A stretch of DNA of 64,000 nt from Ruoffia tabacinasalis (GCF_042652985.1 NZ_JBHSHQ010000009.1:11704-75703), one strand, 5' to 3'. Counted from the stretch's first letter, positions 51,414 to 59,838 are shown. The notes: generated by a model from the letters alone, not told the origin. Made by a program: numbers and translations.

Positions 51414-51446
51414 AAAAACCCCCACTCTAGATTACTAGAATGGGGG
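51414..51446 (-). terminator. attenuator terminator in the BASS leader
   Basis: CTAGAATGGGGG (51435-51446) and CCCCCACTCTAG (51419-51430) form a strong stem with a TAAT-type loop. On the minus strand it is followed by five T and more. It lies inside the transcribed leader, about 90 nt before the BASS start. Confidence 0.88.
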
Positions 51447-51459
51447 TTTGTTATCTGTT

Positions 51460-51533
51460 CCCATTCATTCAAGACGAATAGGACTTTTTAAACTGATTAT
51501 AAAATCAATTTAACAAGTCCGGTCTTTGAATGA
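51460..51533 (-). ncRNA. alternative hairpins of the BASS leader attenuator
   Basis: On the minus strand, segment 1 (51522-51533, within the leader peptide codons) can pair with segment 2 (51465-51475) with one bulge, enclosing a GGACTT/AAGTCC hairpin. Segment 2 also contains GAATGGG (51460-51466), which can pair with CCCATTC in the terminator's 5' arm (51438-51444 region). The two alternatives overlap only by about two bases, so how strictly they exclude each other needs folding calculations. Confidence 0.6.
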
Positions 51534-51564
51534 CAATAATAATATTGTTGAAATGGGTGAACAT
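51505..51564 (-). CDS. 19-residue leader peptide with Ile-Ile-Ile-Val-Ile run
   Basis: The minus strand encodes MFTHFNNIIIVIQRPDLLN, then TGA. GAGGT lies at normal spacing before ATG 51564. The ATT-ATT-ATT-GTC-ATT codons lie just before and within segment 1 of the alternative hairpins, where a stalled ribosome would cover it. This matches ribosome-mediated attenuation leaders of amino acid operons; the responding amino acid would be isoleucine, possibly with valine or leucine. Confidence 0.7.
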   Translation of the reverse strand: MFTHFNNIIIVIQRPDLLN

Positions 51565-51603
51565 AAGATAACCTCTTTTATCATTTATTTTTAATGTGGT
51601 TAT

Positions 51604-51632
51604 AATATAACTTAGATGAATTCTAATTGCAA
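51604..51632 (-). promoter_or_regulatory. sigma-A promoter of the BASS leader
   Basis: The minus strand carries TTGCAA (51627-51632), 17 nt and TATATT (51604-51609), directly after the tyrA stop. The predicted leader is about 275 nt. The whole 51390-51656 gap is accounted for by promoter, leader peptide, hairpins and terminator. Confidence 0.75.
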
Positions 51633-51656
51633 GGATTTTAATGCTTTAAATTGAAA

Positions 51657-52520
51657 TTAGATCATTAAGTCATTTTTTTCTAAATCTACACGTCGGCGAG
51701 TAGCTTCAATAAAGGTTTCTTCTAATTCCCGCTTGTTGTCTGTTAAGAGCGCTTCTTTAATTTTTGTCATTTCTGCTTCAAATTCGCTAATAACTTGAAC
51801 CAGCACATCTTTATTATTCAACATTAATTCTGACCATAGATTCTCATTTAACTTCGCAATTCGAGTTAAATCTCGGTAACTGTCACCGATGAATTGAACA
51901 GTATTCCGTTCAGGTTGATCACTATTAATTAAGGCCGCTGCAATACAGTGGCATAATTGACTCGTATAAGCGATTAATTCATCATGAACAATTGGCGTTA
52001 CTTGAGTTAATCTTTGGAAGCCTATCTTCTTAAGAAGGGCTTTAAAAATTTCCATATTCTCTGGCTTATTCGAAGCGAGTGGCGTTAATACATAATTCGC
52101 ACCTATAAAAGCCGTGTGGTCTGAGTATTCAAAGCCTTGAGACTCTCGCCCTGCCATCGGGTGGCCAAAGATAAAGTCCACTTGCTTAGGGAGAATGGGT
52201 ACGATACTGTCAATCACGTATTGTTTAATCCCTGTCGTTTCCGTTAGGATGGCACCCTCTTTGAATGAGTCTGAATTTTGAAGAATGAACTCTTTAATAT
52301 TCTCAGGATATAAGGCAATAATGACGATGTCGGCACGTTGTAGAATCGTTTCATTCTCGACTTCACCTTCAGCAATCACGCCAGCTTCCATCGCTTGATC
52401 GAGTGCCGCTTGGTCTTTATCAATTCCCATCACATAATAATTCGAACTGTCCGAAGCCTTAAACGCTTTCGCAAAGGAACCTCCGATGACACCTAATCCA
52501 ACAATCGCTATCTTTTGCAT
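51657..52520 (-). CDS. tyrA: prephenate dehydrogenase
   Basis: This 287-residue NAD(P)-dependent enzyme converts prephenate to 4-hydroxyphenylpyruvate for tyrosine. The Rossmann motif IVGLGVIGGSFAKAF is at the N-terminus, and FGHPMAGRESQGFEYSD carries the catalytic His region. No ACT domain or chorismate mutase domain is attached. It follows pheA by 13 nt on the same transcript. Confidence 0.94.
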   Translation of the reverse strand: MQKIAIVGLGVIGGSFAKAFKASDSSNYYVMGIDKDQAALDQAMEAGVIAEGEVENETILQRADIVIIALYPENIKEFILQNSDSFKEGAILTETTGIKQYVIDSIVPILPKQVDFIFGHPMAGRESQGFEYSDHTAFIGANYVLTPLASNKPENMEIFKALLKKIGFQRLTQVTPIVHDELIAYTSQLCHCIAAALINSDQPERNTVQFIGDSYRDLTRIAKLNENLWSELMLNNKDVLVQVISEFEAEMTKIKEALLTDNKRELEETFIEATRRRVDLEKNDLMI

Positions 52521-52533
52521 ATTTATCCCCTTC

Positions 52534-53388
52534 CTAAACTTCTAAATAAATACTCTTTGACACTTGATCAAATTGCCCCATGATTTGGAGGTATTCTGAT
52601 ACTTGATCTAAAGTCTGAATCAAAATATTCACAGGTGAACTCATCTCTTTAATCGACACTTCAATAAAGAATCCATAAGTAAATGGCTGATTCTCAATCG
52701 GTCTAGCACTTAAGTTTTGTAAGTTACAATTAAAAATATCAAACACTTGAAGCAATTTAGATAAAGCACCCGATTCGTGACGTGTCTCAACATACAAACT
52801 TAAGCAAGATCCGGTATATTCCTTTTCTTGAATCTTTTCAATCACATAAAAGCGAGTCGTATTCGTTGATTCGTCTTGCACATTCTCCATCAATGGAACT
52901 AAATGATGTAACTCCCCTGCTCGTGGACTCGCAATCGCAGCAGTATCTGGACGGTTCAATGTCTGAATATACGACGCCGCTTTTGCTGTATCTTCATACA
53001 CTTTACTTTCAATCAGTGGATACGAATTGAAGAATACCTGACATTGCGATAAAGCTTCAGGGTGCGAATATACCATCTGAATGTCTTCTAAGCGACTCCC
53101 TTCCACTCCCCATAAAGTATGTCGAACAGGTTGGTAAGCCTCTGAAATCGCCATGACAGGCTTATAACGCAGTAAATCTGTGACACGTGCAATAATTCCG
53201 GTCGTCGAGTTCTCAACTGGAACGACAATTAAATCCAACTTGTCATCTAACAAATCATTCACGACCGACTTAAAGTCCCCATAAGGTACTGGTACCGACT
53301 CCGTCTTCGTATCTTCCAATGTCTTTATATAATCTTGCAACGTTGCCTCACTATAAGAACCAGCAACTCCTTGATATCCTATACGCAT
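52534..53388 (-). CDS. pheA: prephenate dehydratase
   Basis: This 284-residue enzyme makes phenylpyruvate for phenylalanine. The catalytic domain (about 1-180) shows GYQGVAGSYSEATL, VPVENSTTGIIARVTDLL and the TNTTRFYVIE motif. A C-terminal ACT domain (about 195-280, SGALSKLLQVFDIFNCNL) probably gives feedback inhibition by Phe; the usual ESRP motif reads SARP here. The frame extends to 53415, but GGGGGAAT precedes ATG 53388 and MRIGYQG is the family start. A terminator sits 13 nt upstream of the start codon. Confidence 0.95.
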   Translation of the reverse strand: MRIGYQGVAGSYSEATLQDYIKTLEDTKTESVPVPYGDFKSVVNDLLDDKLDLIVVPVENSTTGIIARVTDLLRYKPVMAISEAYQPVRHTLWGVEGSRLEDIQMVYSHPEALSQCQVFFNSYPLIESKVYEDTAKAASYIQTLNRPDTAAIASPRAGELHHLVPLMENVQDESTNTTRFYVIEKIQEKEYTGSCLSLYVETRHESGALSKLLQVFDIFNCNLQNLSARPIENQPFTYGFFIEVSIKEMSSPVNILIQTLDQVSEYLQIMGQFDQVSKSIYLEV

Positions 53389-53400
53389 CCAAATTCCCCC

Positions 53401-53452
53401 AAAATAAAAACACACAGTACCTCAGATTGCTCTGATGAGTGACTGTGTGTTT
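53401..53452 (-). terminator. terminator/attenuator directly before pheA
   Basis: AAACACACAGT (53408-53418) pairs perfectly with ACTGTGTGTTT (53442-53452), with an inner CAGA/TCTG stem. A T-rich tract follows on the minus strand and ends at the pheA ribosome site. No promoter can fit between, so pheA-tyrA must be transcribed through it. Confidence 0.82.
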
Positions 53453-53457
53453 AGTGT

Positions 53458-53532
53458 ATTCAATGTCACTTTCCATTAACTATTGCTAATATTGTAATCG
53501 ATATTAGCATTAAATGAAAGGTTACATTGAAT
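53458..53532 (-). repeat. 75-nt long inverted repeat in the pheA leader
   Basis: Three consecutive paired blocks: ATTCAATGT/ACATTGAAT (outer), CTTTCATT/AATGGAAAG (middle) and TGCTAATAT/ATATTAGCA (inner) around an 8-nt loop. Its lower arm includes AGTGAC, which can instead pair with GTCACT at the base of the following terminator stem. It lies between the ABC exporter stop and pheA. Confidence 0.75.
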
Positions 53533-53541
53533 CTTCATATA

Positions 53542-55305
53542 TTAAGCGTTAAATTGACTTTGATATAAGTCAAAGTAGAAGCCTTTTTGTTCTAATAATT
53601 GTTCATGGTTACCATGTTCAATTATTTGCCCATCTTTCATCACTAAGATACGGTCGGCATCTTGAATGGTTGAGAGACGGTGGGCAATAACGAAACTCGT
53701 ACGCCCTTCCATTAAGCGTTCCATCGCTTTTTGAATTAACTGCTCTAGACGCGTATCAACTGAACTTGTCGCCTCGTCCAGAATCAAGATTTTAGGATCA
53801 GATAATAAAGCACGGGCAATGGTTAGTAATTGTTTTTGACCTAGAGAAATATTACTCGACTCTTGGTTCATTCGATTCTCATAACCCCCTGGTAACGTAC
53901 GGATAAAATGATCCACGTTAGCCGCTTTGGCAGCTTCAACAATTTGCTCATCTGTCGCACCTAAATTACCGAAACGTAAATTTTCTTTAATCGTTCCTTC
54001 GAACAACCAAGCATCTTGTAATACCATCCCGAATTGCTCGCGATATTTTTGTCTTGAAACGGCTCGGTTATCTACGCCGTCCAATCTAATCGATCCTTTA
54101 TCCACATCATAAAAGCGCATCAGTAAGTTAATCATCGTTGTCTTACCTGCACCCGTTGGACCGACAATCGCAATCGTTTCACCCGGTTTAACCTTTACAG
54201 AGAAATCTCTAATTAATGGTTTTGTTGGAGTGTATTGGAAAGAAACATCATCGAAAGTCACTTGCCCTGTAACAGGTGAAGGTATTTCTTCCGTTACTTC
54301 GTTCAATTCTTCTTCTTGGTCTAATACTTCCCAAATACGTTGCGTTGCAGCAACCGCCGCTTGTAATAACCCCGTAATTTGAGTCACCATTTGAATCGGT
54401 TGGTTAATTTGCCATACATATTGAGTAAAGGCTTGTAAGTTACCAACTGTTAAGCGTCCTGCAATCGTAAACATACCACCGACCACCGCAACAACTAAGT
54501 AAGCTAAGTGAGATACGACGGACACTAAGGGCATCATTAAACTTGATAAGAAACTTGCTTTAAAGCCGATATCTGCTAACTCTCCCGTAATCGTACGGAA
54601 CTCCTCTACAGAACTATCTTCACGCCCATATAAACGAATAATATTAAACCCAGTAAAGTTCTCTTGAACGAAACCGTTCATTCTACCTAAGACATCCGCT
54701 TGTTTCTTGAAGTGTTGTTGAGAAATCTTCACTACACTTTGAGCAACAAAGTAAGATATCGGCATACTAATAAATACAATAAGCGCTAATTGCCAATTCA
54801 AAGTCAGCATCATGATCGTGACAAAGATAATCGAAAAGAATGCCGTTGTCACTTGAATAATTCCTTGTTGCAGTGAGTTGGAAACTGTCTCAACGTCACT
54901 AGTAATACGTCCTAAGATATCTCCAAATTGGTTACGGTCAAAATAAGCCACGGGAAGACGGTGAATCTTACGGATGATATCATCACGTAAATCACGGGTC
55001 ATGTTCTGAACCGCAATTGTAATGTAGACGTTCGAACCATAATTTGTCCCTTGGACAATAAATCCACGAATGACATAAACAATTAGAATGGTAATAATAT
55101 ATTCATAATTGATTGCCGCTCCTTCAGCTCCACGGGCGATATCCACGACGTTTTGAGTGATTTCTGTAATAGCTAATCCTAATACGAACGGCTCAATCAC
55201 AGTCATTAACACGTTAATGATTAAGAGGATGAGGGCTAGGATTAGTTGTTTGTTATAGTTTTTTAAATATTTCCATAAATTTCCAAAAGTTTTTATTTCT
55301 TTCAT
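53542..55305 (-). CDS. heterodimeric ABC exporter subunit B (canonical ATP site half)
   Basis: This 587-residue half-transporter has six membrane helices (about 1-320) and a nucleotide-binding domain with Walker A GPTGAGKTT, Walker B ILILDEATSSVD (catalytic Glu present) and H-loop VIAHRLST. The signature loop is degenerate, ISLGQKQLL rather than LSGGQ. Together with the upstream partner it fits the LmrCD/BmrCD/EfrCD multidrug exporter type, with one degenerate and one competent ATP site. It starts 13 nt after the partner gene. Confidence 0.93.
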   Translation of the reverse strand: MKEIKTFGNLWKYLKNYNKQLILALILLIINVLMTVIEPFVLGLAITEITQNVVDIARGAEGAAINYEYIITILIVYVIRGFIVQGTNYGSNVYITIAVQNMTRDLRDDIIRKIHRLPVAYFDRNQFGDILGRITSDVETVSNSLQQGIIQVTTAFFSIIFVTIMMLTLNWQLALIVFISMPISYFVAQSVVKISQQHFKKQADVLGRMNGFVQENFTGFNIIRLYGREDSSVEEFRTITGELADIGFKASFLSSLMMPLVSVVSHLAYLVVAVVGGMFTIAGRLTVGNLQAFTQYVWQINQPIQMVTQITGLLQAAVAATQRIWEVLDQEEELNEVTEEIPSPVTGQVTFDDVSFQYTPTKPLIRDFSVKVKPGETIAIVGPTGAGKTTMINLLMRFYDVDKGSIRLDGVDNRAVSRQKYREQFGMVLQDAWLFEGTIKENLRFGNLGATDEQIVEAAKAANVDHFIRTLPGGYENRMNQESSNISLGQKQLLTIARALLSDPKILILDEATSSVDTRLEQLIQKAMERLMEGRTSFVIAHRLSTIQDADRILVMKDGQIIEHGNHEQLLEQKGFYFDLYQSQFNA

Positions 55306-55318
55306 CTAGCTCACTCCT

Positions 55319-57052
55319 TTACTCTTCTATTGTTTGATTTTTCATTTGTGAATTCGCAATATCACGGTAAATTTCGTTCTCTACCATCAATTCCTCATGC
55401 GTTCCGCGTCCGACAATCTCACCTTCGTTTAAAACGATGATTTGATCAGCATTCATAATTGAGCTCACACGTTGAGCAACGACTAATACCGTTGAATTTG
55501 TTGTCACTTCTTTCAAGCGACGACGTAATTCCGCATCGGTCTTATAATCCAGTGCAGAGAAACTATCATCAAAGATATATACATCGGGCTGTTTCACAAC
55601 TGCACGCGCAATCGATAGTCGTTGCTTTTGTCCACCAGATAAGTTTGTTCCACCTTCAGCTAAGAATGAGTGGTAACGTTCTTGAGTCTTATGGATAAAG
55701 TCACTTGCTTGCGCCACATCACTGGCACGTTCTAATTCGTTTTCCGTTGCATTGTATTTCCCGTAACGTAAGTTTTCACCAATCGTTCCAGTGAATAACA
55801 ATGCTTTCTGAGGAATGAAACCAATCTTTTGACGTAAAGCTTTTAAGTTATAATCACGTACATCCACACCATCGATTATGATACGTCCTAAAGTAACATC
55901 GAAGAAACGCGGAATAAGTTGAACTAAAGTCGACTTACCACTTCCGGTACTTCCGATAAAGGCAACCATTTCTCCAGGTTTCGCTTCAAAACTAATATTA
56001 TGAAGGACTGGATTCTCAGTTTCTCCTGGATAAGCGAATGTCACATTATCAAAAGTTACGTAACCATGTGTTTCAGTTTGAGTTATACCGTCTTCATTCA
56101 CAGAGATCGAAATCTCGGTATTCATTATTTCCTGTAAACGATTCGAAGAAACGTTCATTCTTGGATACATAATGAATAATTGTGAGAACATCATCACTGA
56201 AAATAAAGCGTGAAAGGCATATTCCACAAAAGCAACCAAGTTACCTACTTGTAATTCTCCAACTGCTAAAGGTTGTAGCGATAGTCCCATAATAAGAACA
56301 ATCATCCAAACTAGGATATGCATGAAGATTGGGTTTGCTGCTGCCATTAATTTGAATAAACGCGTGGCGATATTTGAATAATGACGACTTTCTTTATTGA
56401 AACGATCTTCTTGATACTCCTCACGAGCAAAAGAACGAATCACACGTAGTCCTGTTAAATTCTCTCTCGCATATTGGTTAATTGTATCTAGAGACGTTTG
56501 TTGCGCTTCAGATAACGGTCTAGATTTCTTAGCAATGACATAAATCGCAACTAACAGAAACGGCATTGACGCAGCTACAATCCAAGCCAATGACGGACTG
56601 GTTATAATGATCATCACAATACTTCCGAAGAACATTAACGGTGTATTCACACCTAAACGCAGTGACATCTCAGCGAACTGCATTAACACGAATGCATCGT
56701 TTGTTACACGCGTTACTAAAGATGGAACACCAATCTTTTCAAATTCTTCATGTGAGAACTTTTGCGTATAATCGAAGATGTCATTACGCATATCTCGGAT
56801 CATGATATTGGTTAATTTACTTGAGGCATAGGATAATAGAATACGTCCAAGTGCACCCAAGATAATAATCCCTAACATCACCATAGCTAGGGTAAATAAT
56901 AAACTTTGATTCCCTGGAATAATTGCTTGGTCAATCATAATTGATAGCACTGTAGGTAAGCCTAAGTTTACTAATACAAAAAAAAGGCTTCCGAACACAT
57001 CTAATGCAAGCAGTCCGGGATAATTCTTAATATAACGCCAAATATAATTCAT
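55319..57052 (-). CDS. heterodimeric ABC exporter subunit A (degenerate ATP site half)
   Basis: This 577-residue half-transporter has six membrane helices and an NBD with Walker A GSTGSGKSTL and a normal signature NLSGGQKQRLS. The Walker B Glu is replaced by Asp (YIFDDSFSALD) and the H-loop His by Gln (VVAQRVSS). The changes are complementary to those in the downstream subunit. The frame extends to 57088, but AGGAGG precedes ATG 57052. The substrate (drug, lipid or peptide) is unknown. Confidence 0.93.
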   Translation of the reverse strand: MNYIWRYIKNYPGLLALDVFGSLFFVLVNLGLPTVLSIMIDQAIIPGNQSLLFTLAMVMLGIIILGALGRILLSYASSKLTNIMIRDMRNDIFDYTQKFSHEEFEKIGVPSLVTRVTNDAFVLMQFAEMSLRLGVNTPLMFFGSIVMIIITSPSLAWIVAASMPFLLVAIYVIAKKSRPLSEAQQTSLDTINQYARENLTGLRVIRSFAREEYQEDRFNKESRHYSNIATRLFKLMAAANPIFMHILVWMIVLIMGLSLQPLAVGELQVGNLVAFVEYAFHALFSVMMFSQLFIMYPRMNVSSNRLQEIMNTEISISVNEDGITQTETHGYVTFDNVTFAYPGETENPVLHNISFEAKPGEMVAFIGSTGSGKSTLVQLIPRFFDVTLGRIIIDGVDVRDYNLKALRQKIGFIPQKALLFTGTIGENLRYGKYNATENELERASDVAQASDFIHKTQERYHSFLAEGGTNLSGGQKQRLSIARAVVKQPDVYIFDDSFSALDYKTDAELRRRLKEVTTNSTVLVVAQRVSSIMNADQIIVLNEGEIVGRGTHEELMVENEIYRDIANSQMKNQTIEE

Positions 57053-57148
57053 ATGATTCCTCCTTTGTCTAATTTCTATCTTAAACATCCGTATTTATTA
57101 TGGCAACAAATACAGATGTAATACTTCATTTTTTTGGTAATTTTAACA

Positions 57149-57177
57149 ATAAAAAAGGAGTCTCATTACTGAGACTC
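57149..57177 (-). terminator. intrinsic terminator of infC-rpmI-rplT
   Basis: GAGTCTCA (57158-57165) pairs with TGAGACTC (57170-57177), followed by a T run on the minus strand. Confidence 0.9.
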
Positions 57178-57187
57178 AAATCTTAGA

Positions 57188-57544
57188 TTAAGCTAAAGCT
57201 GCTTTTGCTTGCTCTACTAAAGCTGAGAAAGCTGCTTCATCGTTAACTGCTAAGTCAGCTAACATTTTACGGTTCATTTCGATACCTGCTTTTTTTAGAC
57301 CATTCATTAATACACTATAGCTCATTCCGTTCATACGAGCTGCTGCGTTAATACGCGTAATCCATAAACGACGGAAGTTGCGTTTTTTCTGACGACGGTC
57401 ACGGTAAGCGTAAGTATGAGATTTCATGACTTGTTGTTTAGCCATCTTGAATGAAATACTTTTTGCTCCGTAATAACCTTTTGCTAATTTAATTGTACGT
57501 TTACGACGTTGACGAGTAACGTATCCACCTTTAACACGTGCCAT
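57188..57544 (-). CDS. rplT: 50S ribosomal protein L20
   Basis: This 118-residue protein has the basic N-terminal tail ARVKGGYVTRQRRKRTIKLA, AYRDRRQKKRNFRRLW and the C-terminal RKMLADLAVNDEAAF. It is an early assembly protein on 23S rRNA, and in Bacillota it represses its own operon by binding the infC leader. It is last of three genes and 30 nt after rpmI. Confidence 0.98.
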   Translation of the reverse strand: MARVKGGYVTRQRRKRTIKLAKGYYGAKSISFKMAKQQVMKSHTYAYRDRRQKKRNFRRLWITRINAAARMNGMSYSVLMNGLKKAGIEMNRKMLADLAVNDEAAFSALVEQAKAALA

Positions 57545-57573
57545 TGTGAATTCCTCCTTTTAGTTCGTTGATA

Positions 57574-57771
57574 TTATAGTTGTGAAATTTGTTGTTTGAT
57601 GCGTTTGAAATCTGAACTAGATACTAACGCTGCTTTACGTAATTGACGACGTTGTTTCTTAGTTTTACCGTGGAAACGGTGAGAAGTAAAGGCTCTAGAG
57701 CGTTTTAATTTCCCTGAACCTGTCTTTTTAACACGCTTTGCTAATCCACGATGTGTTTTTTGTTTTGGCAT
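57574..57771 (-). CDS. rpmI: 50S ribosomal protein L35
   Basis: This 65-residue basic protein has the family N-terminus PKQKTHRGLAKRVKKTGSGK and RSRAFTSHRFHGKTKKQ. It lies between infC and rplT as is usual, with GGAGGA before the ATG. Confidence 0.97.
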   Translation of the reverse strand: MPKQKTHRGLAKRVKKTGSGKLKRSRAFTSHRFHGKTKKQRRQLRKAALVSSSDFKRIKQQISQL

Positions 57772-57804
57772 GATAAATCCTCCTATGTTTTAAATAATAA
57801 TGTT

Positions 57805-58323
57805 CTATTCTTCGCTACTTATTGGAGCAAGAATTGCGAACATGCTACGTCCATCCATCTTAGGTTTAGTTTCAACAGTTGACACTGCATTCGCGTCATC
57901 AAGGAAATCCATGATAACGTCGCGTCCTAAGTCTTTATGCGTAATTGCACGACCGCGGAATCGAATTGAAACTTTAACCTTATCTCCTTTTTCAAGGAAT
58001 TTAATTGCTTGACGTAATTTTGTTTGGTAGTCATGGTCTTCAATCCCTGGGCTTAAACGAATTTCTTTTAAGCTGACAGTTTTTTGATTCTTACGTTGCT
58101 CTTTCTCTTTCTTCTGTTGCTCATAACGATATTTACCGTAATCCATGATTCGAGCGACAGGGGGTTTTGCGTTAGGAGACACAAGCACTAAATCTAATTC
58201 AAACGACTCGGCAATAGTGAGAGCATCCTGAAGAGACTTAACGCCAATTTGTTCGCCTTGATCTCCAATAACACGTAACTCACGTGCACGAATGCCATCA
58301 TTGATAGGTAATTCTTTTATGAT
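57805..58323 (-). CDS. infC: translation initiation factor IF-3 (probable non-AUG start)
   Basis: IF-3 of about 172 residues prevents premature subunit joining and checks the start codon. N-domain INDGIRARELRVIGDQGEQIG and C-domain RIMDYGKYRYEQQKKEKEQ are typical. An in-frame ATG exists at 58335, but it has no ribosome site and its own following bases form the Shine-Dalgarno sequence (GGAGGTGGAG). ATC 58323 lies five bases after that GGAGG, and ATA 58320 eight bases after. A rare AUU-class start is known for infC and allows IF-3 to repress itself. The first gene of infC-rpmI-rplT. Confidence 0.93.
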   Translation of the reverse strand: MIKELPINDGIRARELRVIGDQGEQIGVKSLQDALTIAESFELDLVLVSPNAKPPVARIMDYGKYRYEQQKKEKEQRKNQKTVSLKEIRLSPGIEDHDYQTKLRQAIKFLEKGDKVKVSIRFRGRAITHKDLGRDVIMDFLDDANAVSTVETKPKMDGRSMFAILAPISSEE

Positions 58324-58335
58324 CTCCACCTCCAT

Positions 58336-58495
58336 GTATTTTGAGAAACAAGTAACAATAAAAAAAGCAAGTTTATAAAATATAATATAAACTCGCCGTT
58401 AAATATAGACACACCACTCCTAGTGGCAGACTATATATTTGCCAAATTCACTTTGGCGAGAAACGGCTCGTTTCTACTTGTTTTCTCAACCAACA
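58336..58495 (-). ncRNA. infC leader, L20-type autoregulatory leader with terminator
   Basis: The transcribed leader contains a hairpin GCCAAA/TTTGGC, a long stem around CCACTAGGAGTGG and a terminator: GCGAGTTTATA pairs with TATAAACTTGC (58366-58396), followed by seven T. An upstream CTCGCC can pair with the GGCGAG at the terminator's 5' base as antiterminator, and ACAAGT with ACTTGT near the infC start. This fits the Bacillota L20 leader, in which L20 binding favours termination. Confidence 0.82.
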
Positions 58496-58496
58496 C

Positions 58497-58525
58497 ATAG
58501 TACCACATAGATTATCGAAGTGCAA
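58497..58525 (-). promoter_or_regulatory. sigma-A promoter of infC-rpmI-rplT
   Basis: The minus strand has TTGCAC (58520-58525), 17 nt and TACTAT (58497-58502), with a TGTGG before the -10. It lies about 170 nt upstream of infC. Confidence 0.78.
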
Positions 58526-58533
58526 TGCTTTTT

Positions 58534-59697
58534 TTAATTTATTTTGTTTTTTTCTGTTAATTGCTGTATTGGCAAGATAACTGCCAGGAAAATGTACCCC
58601 GTTTGTGTCCAAAGGATCGACACATCCATTAATCCATGGACAATAACAGTCACGAGCATCGTTGAAATTAAAGCAAATTCCTTACGGTACTCCATCTGCT
58701 TCGCTAATCTGACTATAGACTTTAAGTAATCTTTCATCATAAAGCCTAAGATTATGACCCCGATGACACCATAATCAGCTAACGTATTAATACCTAACTG
58801 ATGTGCATGCATATCTGCCTTATCTGTATATAAGTAATATAAATTCATATAACTCATGGCCCCACGACCAAACAGCGGATTACTCATAAAAATCTGCCAA
58901 CCAACATCCCATAGCGCAAACCGATCCTGAAAAGCGTAAGCAATCGAGCTAAACCTAGGGATTAAGTCTGGATTGATGAATAAAGCAATCCCTCCAACTG
59001 CTGCCAGTCCCAACATATACCATACATAGGAACGCTTCGTCCAAAAGACAAACCAAACAATCGCCACCGCGACTGTAGGGAGTACCATCCGCGAAGCCGT
59101 TAGTAAGATACTCATGATATTCAGGACAAACGAAAGATAATAGTAGGCTTTAAATCTCTTAGCATAATCACTCTTTAATAGTAGATACATACCAATATTA
59201 ATCGCAAAGATACAATATAAGCCGTAATAATTCGGATTAAAGAACGTCGACTCTGCCCTCGTCTGAACATTCGCATATTGGAATACATAGAGTAAAGTGT
59301 AACCTTCGCGGAATACATAAGAGACATAGACAAAGAGTGCATAGATGGCGACAGGAATACTTCCAAGTACGAAGATATTCAACGTCTTCAAGTATCTTTC
59401 TACTGTGACCCACTTCAAGTAACTACTAAAGTAAATCGCAAATAAGAAAAAGACTAAGGTGACTAACACACCAATATAGTTTTGATTAATTAATGAAACG
59501 ATTAGAACATAAAGTATAAATATGCTCAACCATTTGTTTTTAATAAACGTTCGCATTGTTAAACTACGTTTCTGCCATATTAAGTAGGTAATCGCAAGCA
59601 ATAGTACAACAGCGTGAAGATAAATAGGTAGTAATATGGCAATAGAAACAATATAAAACAAATTAGGCCGAATATATTTTTTCCAAGCCGATTTCAT
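58534..59697 (-). CDS. O-antigen ligase/polymerase family membrane protein
   Basis: This 387-residue protein with about ten membrane helices has the Wzy_C/WaaL signature around GRGAMSYMNLYYLYTDKADMHAHQ (split here: large loop with a His that binds the lipid-linked donor) and LADYGVIGVIILG. RAESTFFNPNYYGLY also fits. In Gram-positives such proteins polymerise or transfer surface glycans. No glycan cluster is nearby, so the substrate is unknown. It is a single-gene unit. Confidence 0.82.
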   Translation of the reverse strand: MKSAWKKYIRPNLFYIVSIAILLPIYLHAVVLLLAITYLIWQKRSLTMRTFIKNKWLSIFILYVLIVSLINQNYIGVLVTLVFFLFAIYFSSYLKWVTVERYLKTLNIFVLGSIPVAIYALFVYVSYVFREGYTLLYVFQYANVQTRAESTFFNPNYYGLYCIFAINIGMYLLLKSDYAKRFKAYYYLSFVLNIMSILLTASRMVLPTVAVAIVWFVFWTKRSYVWYMLGLAAVGGIALFINPDLIPRFSSIAYAFQDRFALWDVGWQIFMSNPLFGRGAMSYMNLYYLYTDKADMHAHQLGINTLADYGVIGVIILGFMMKDYLKSIVRLAKQMEYRKEFALISTMLVTVIVHGLMDVSILWTQTGYIFLAVILPIQQLTEKNKIN

Positions 59698-59838
59698 TTC
59701 TCATCCCCCTCAATGTGATTATTTACATTATAGTCTACTTTATTACTTTTTAATAATACAAATTCAAGAAAATGCATAAACAAAGTTTGAATTTTGTGTG
59801 AAAAGATATGTAATAAAGTAAAAATATTCCAAGGCTAT

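Noticed and set aside
51390..51660. T-box riboswitch upstream of the BASS gene
   Set aside because: No AGGGUGGNACCGCG-type sequence; the leader peptide layout explains the region better.
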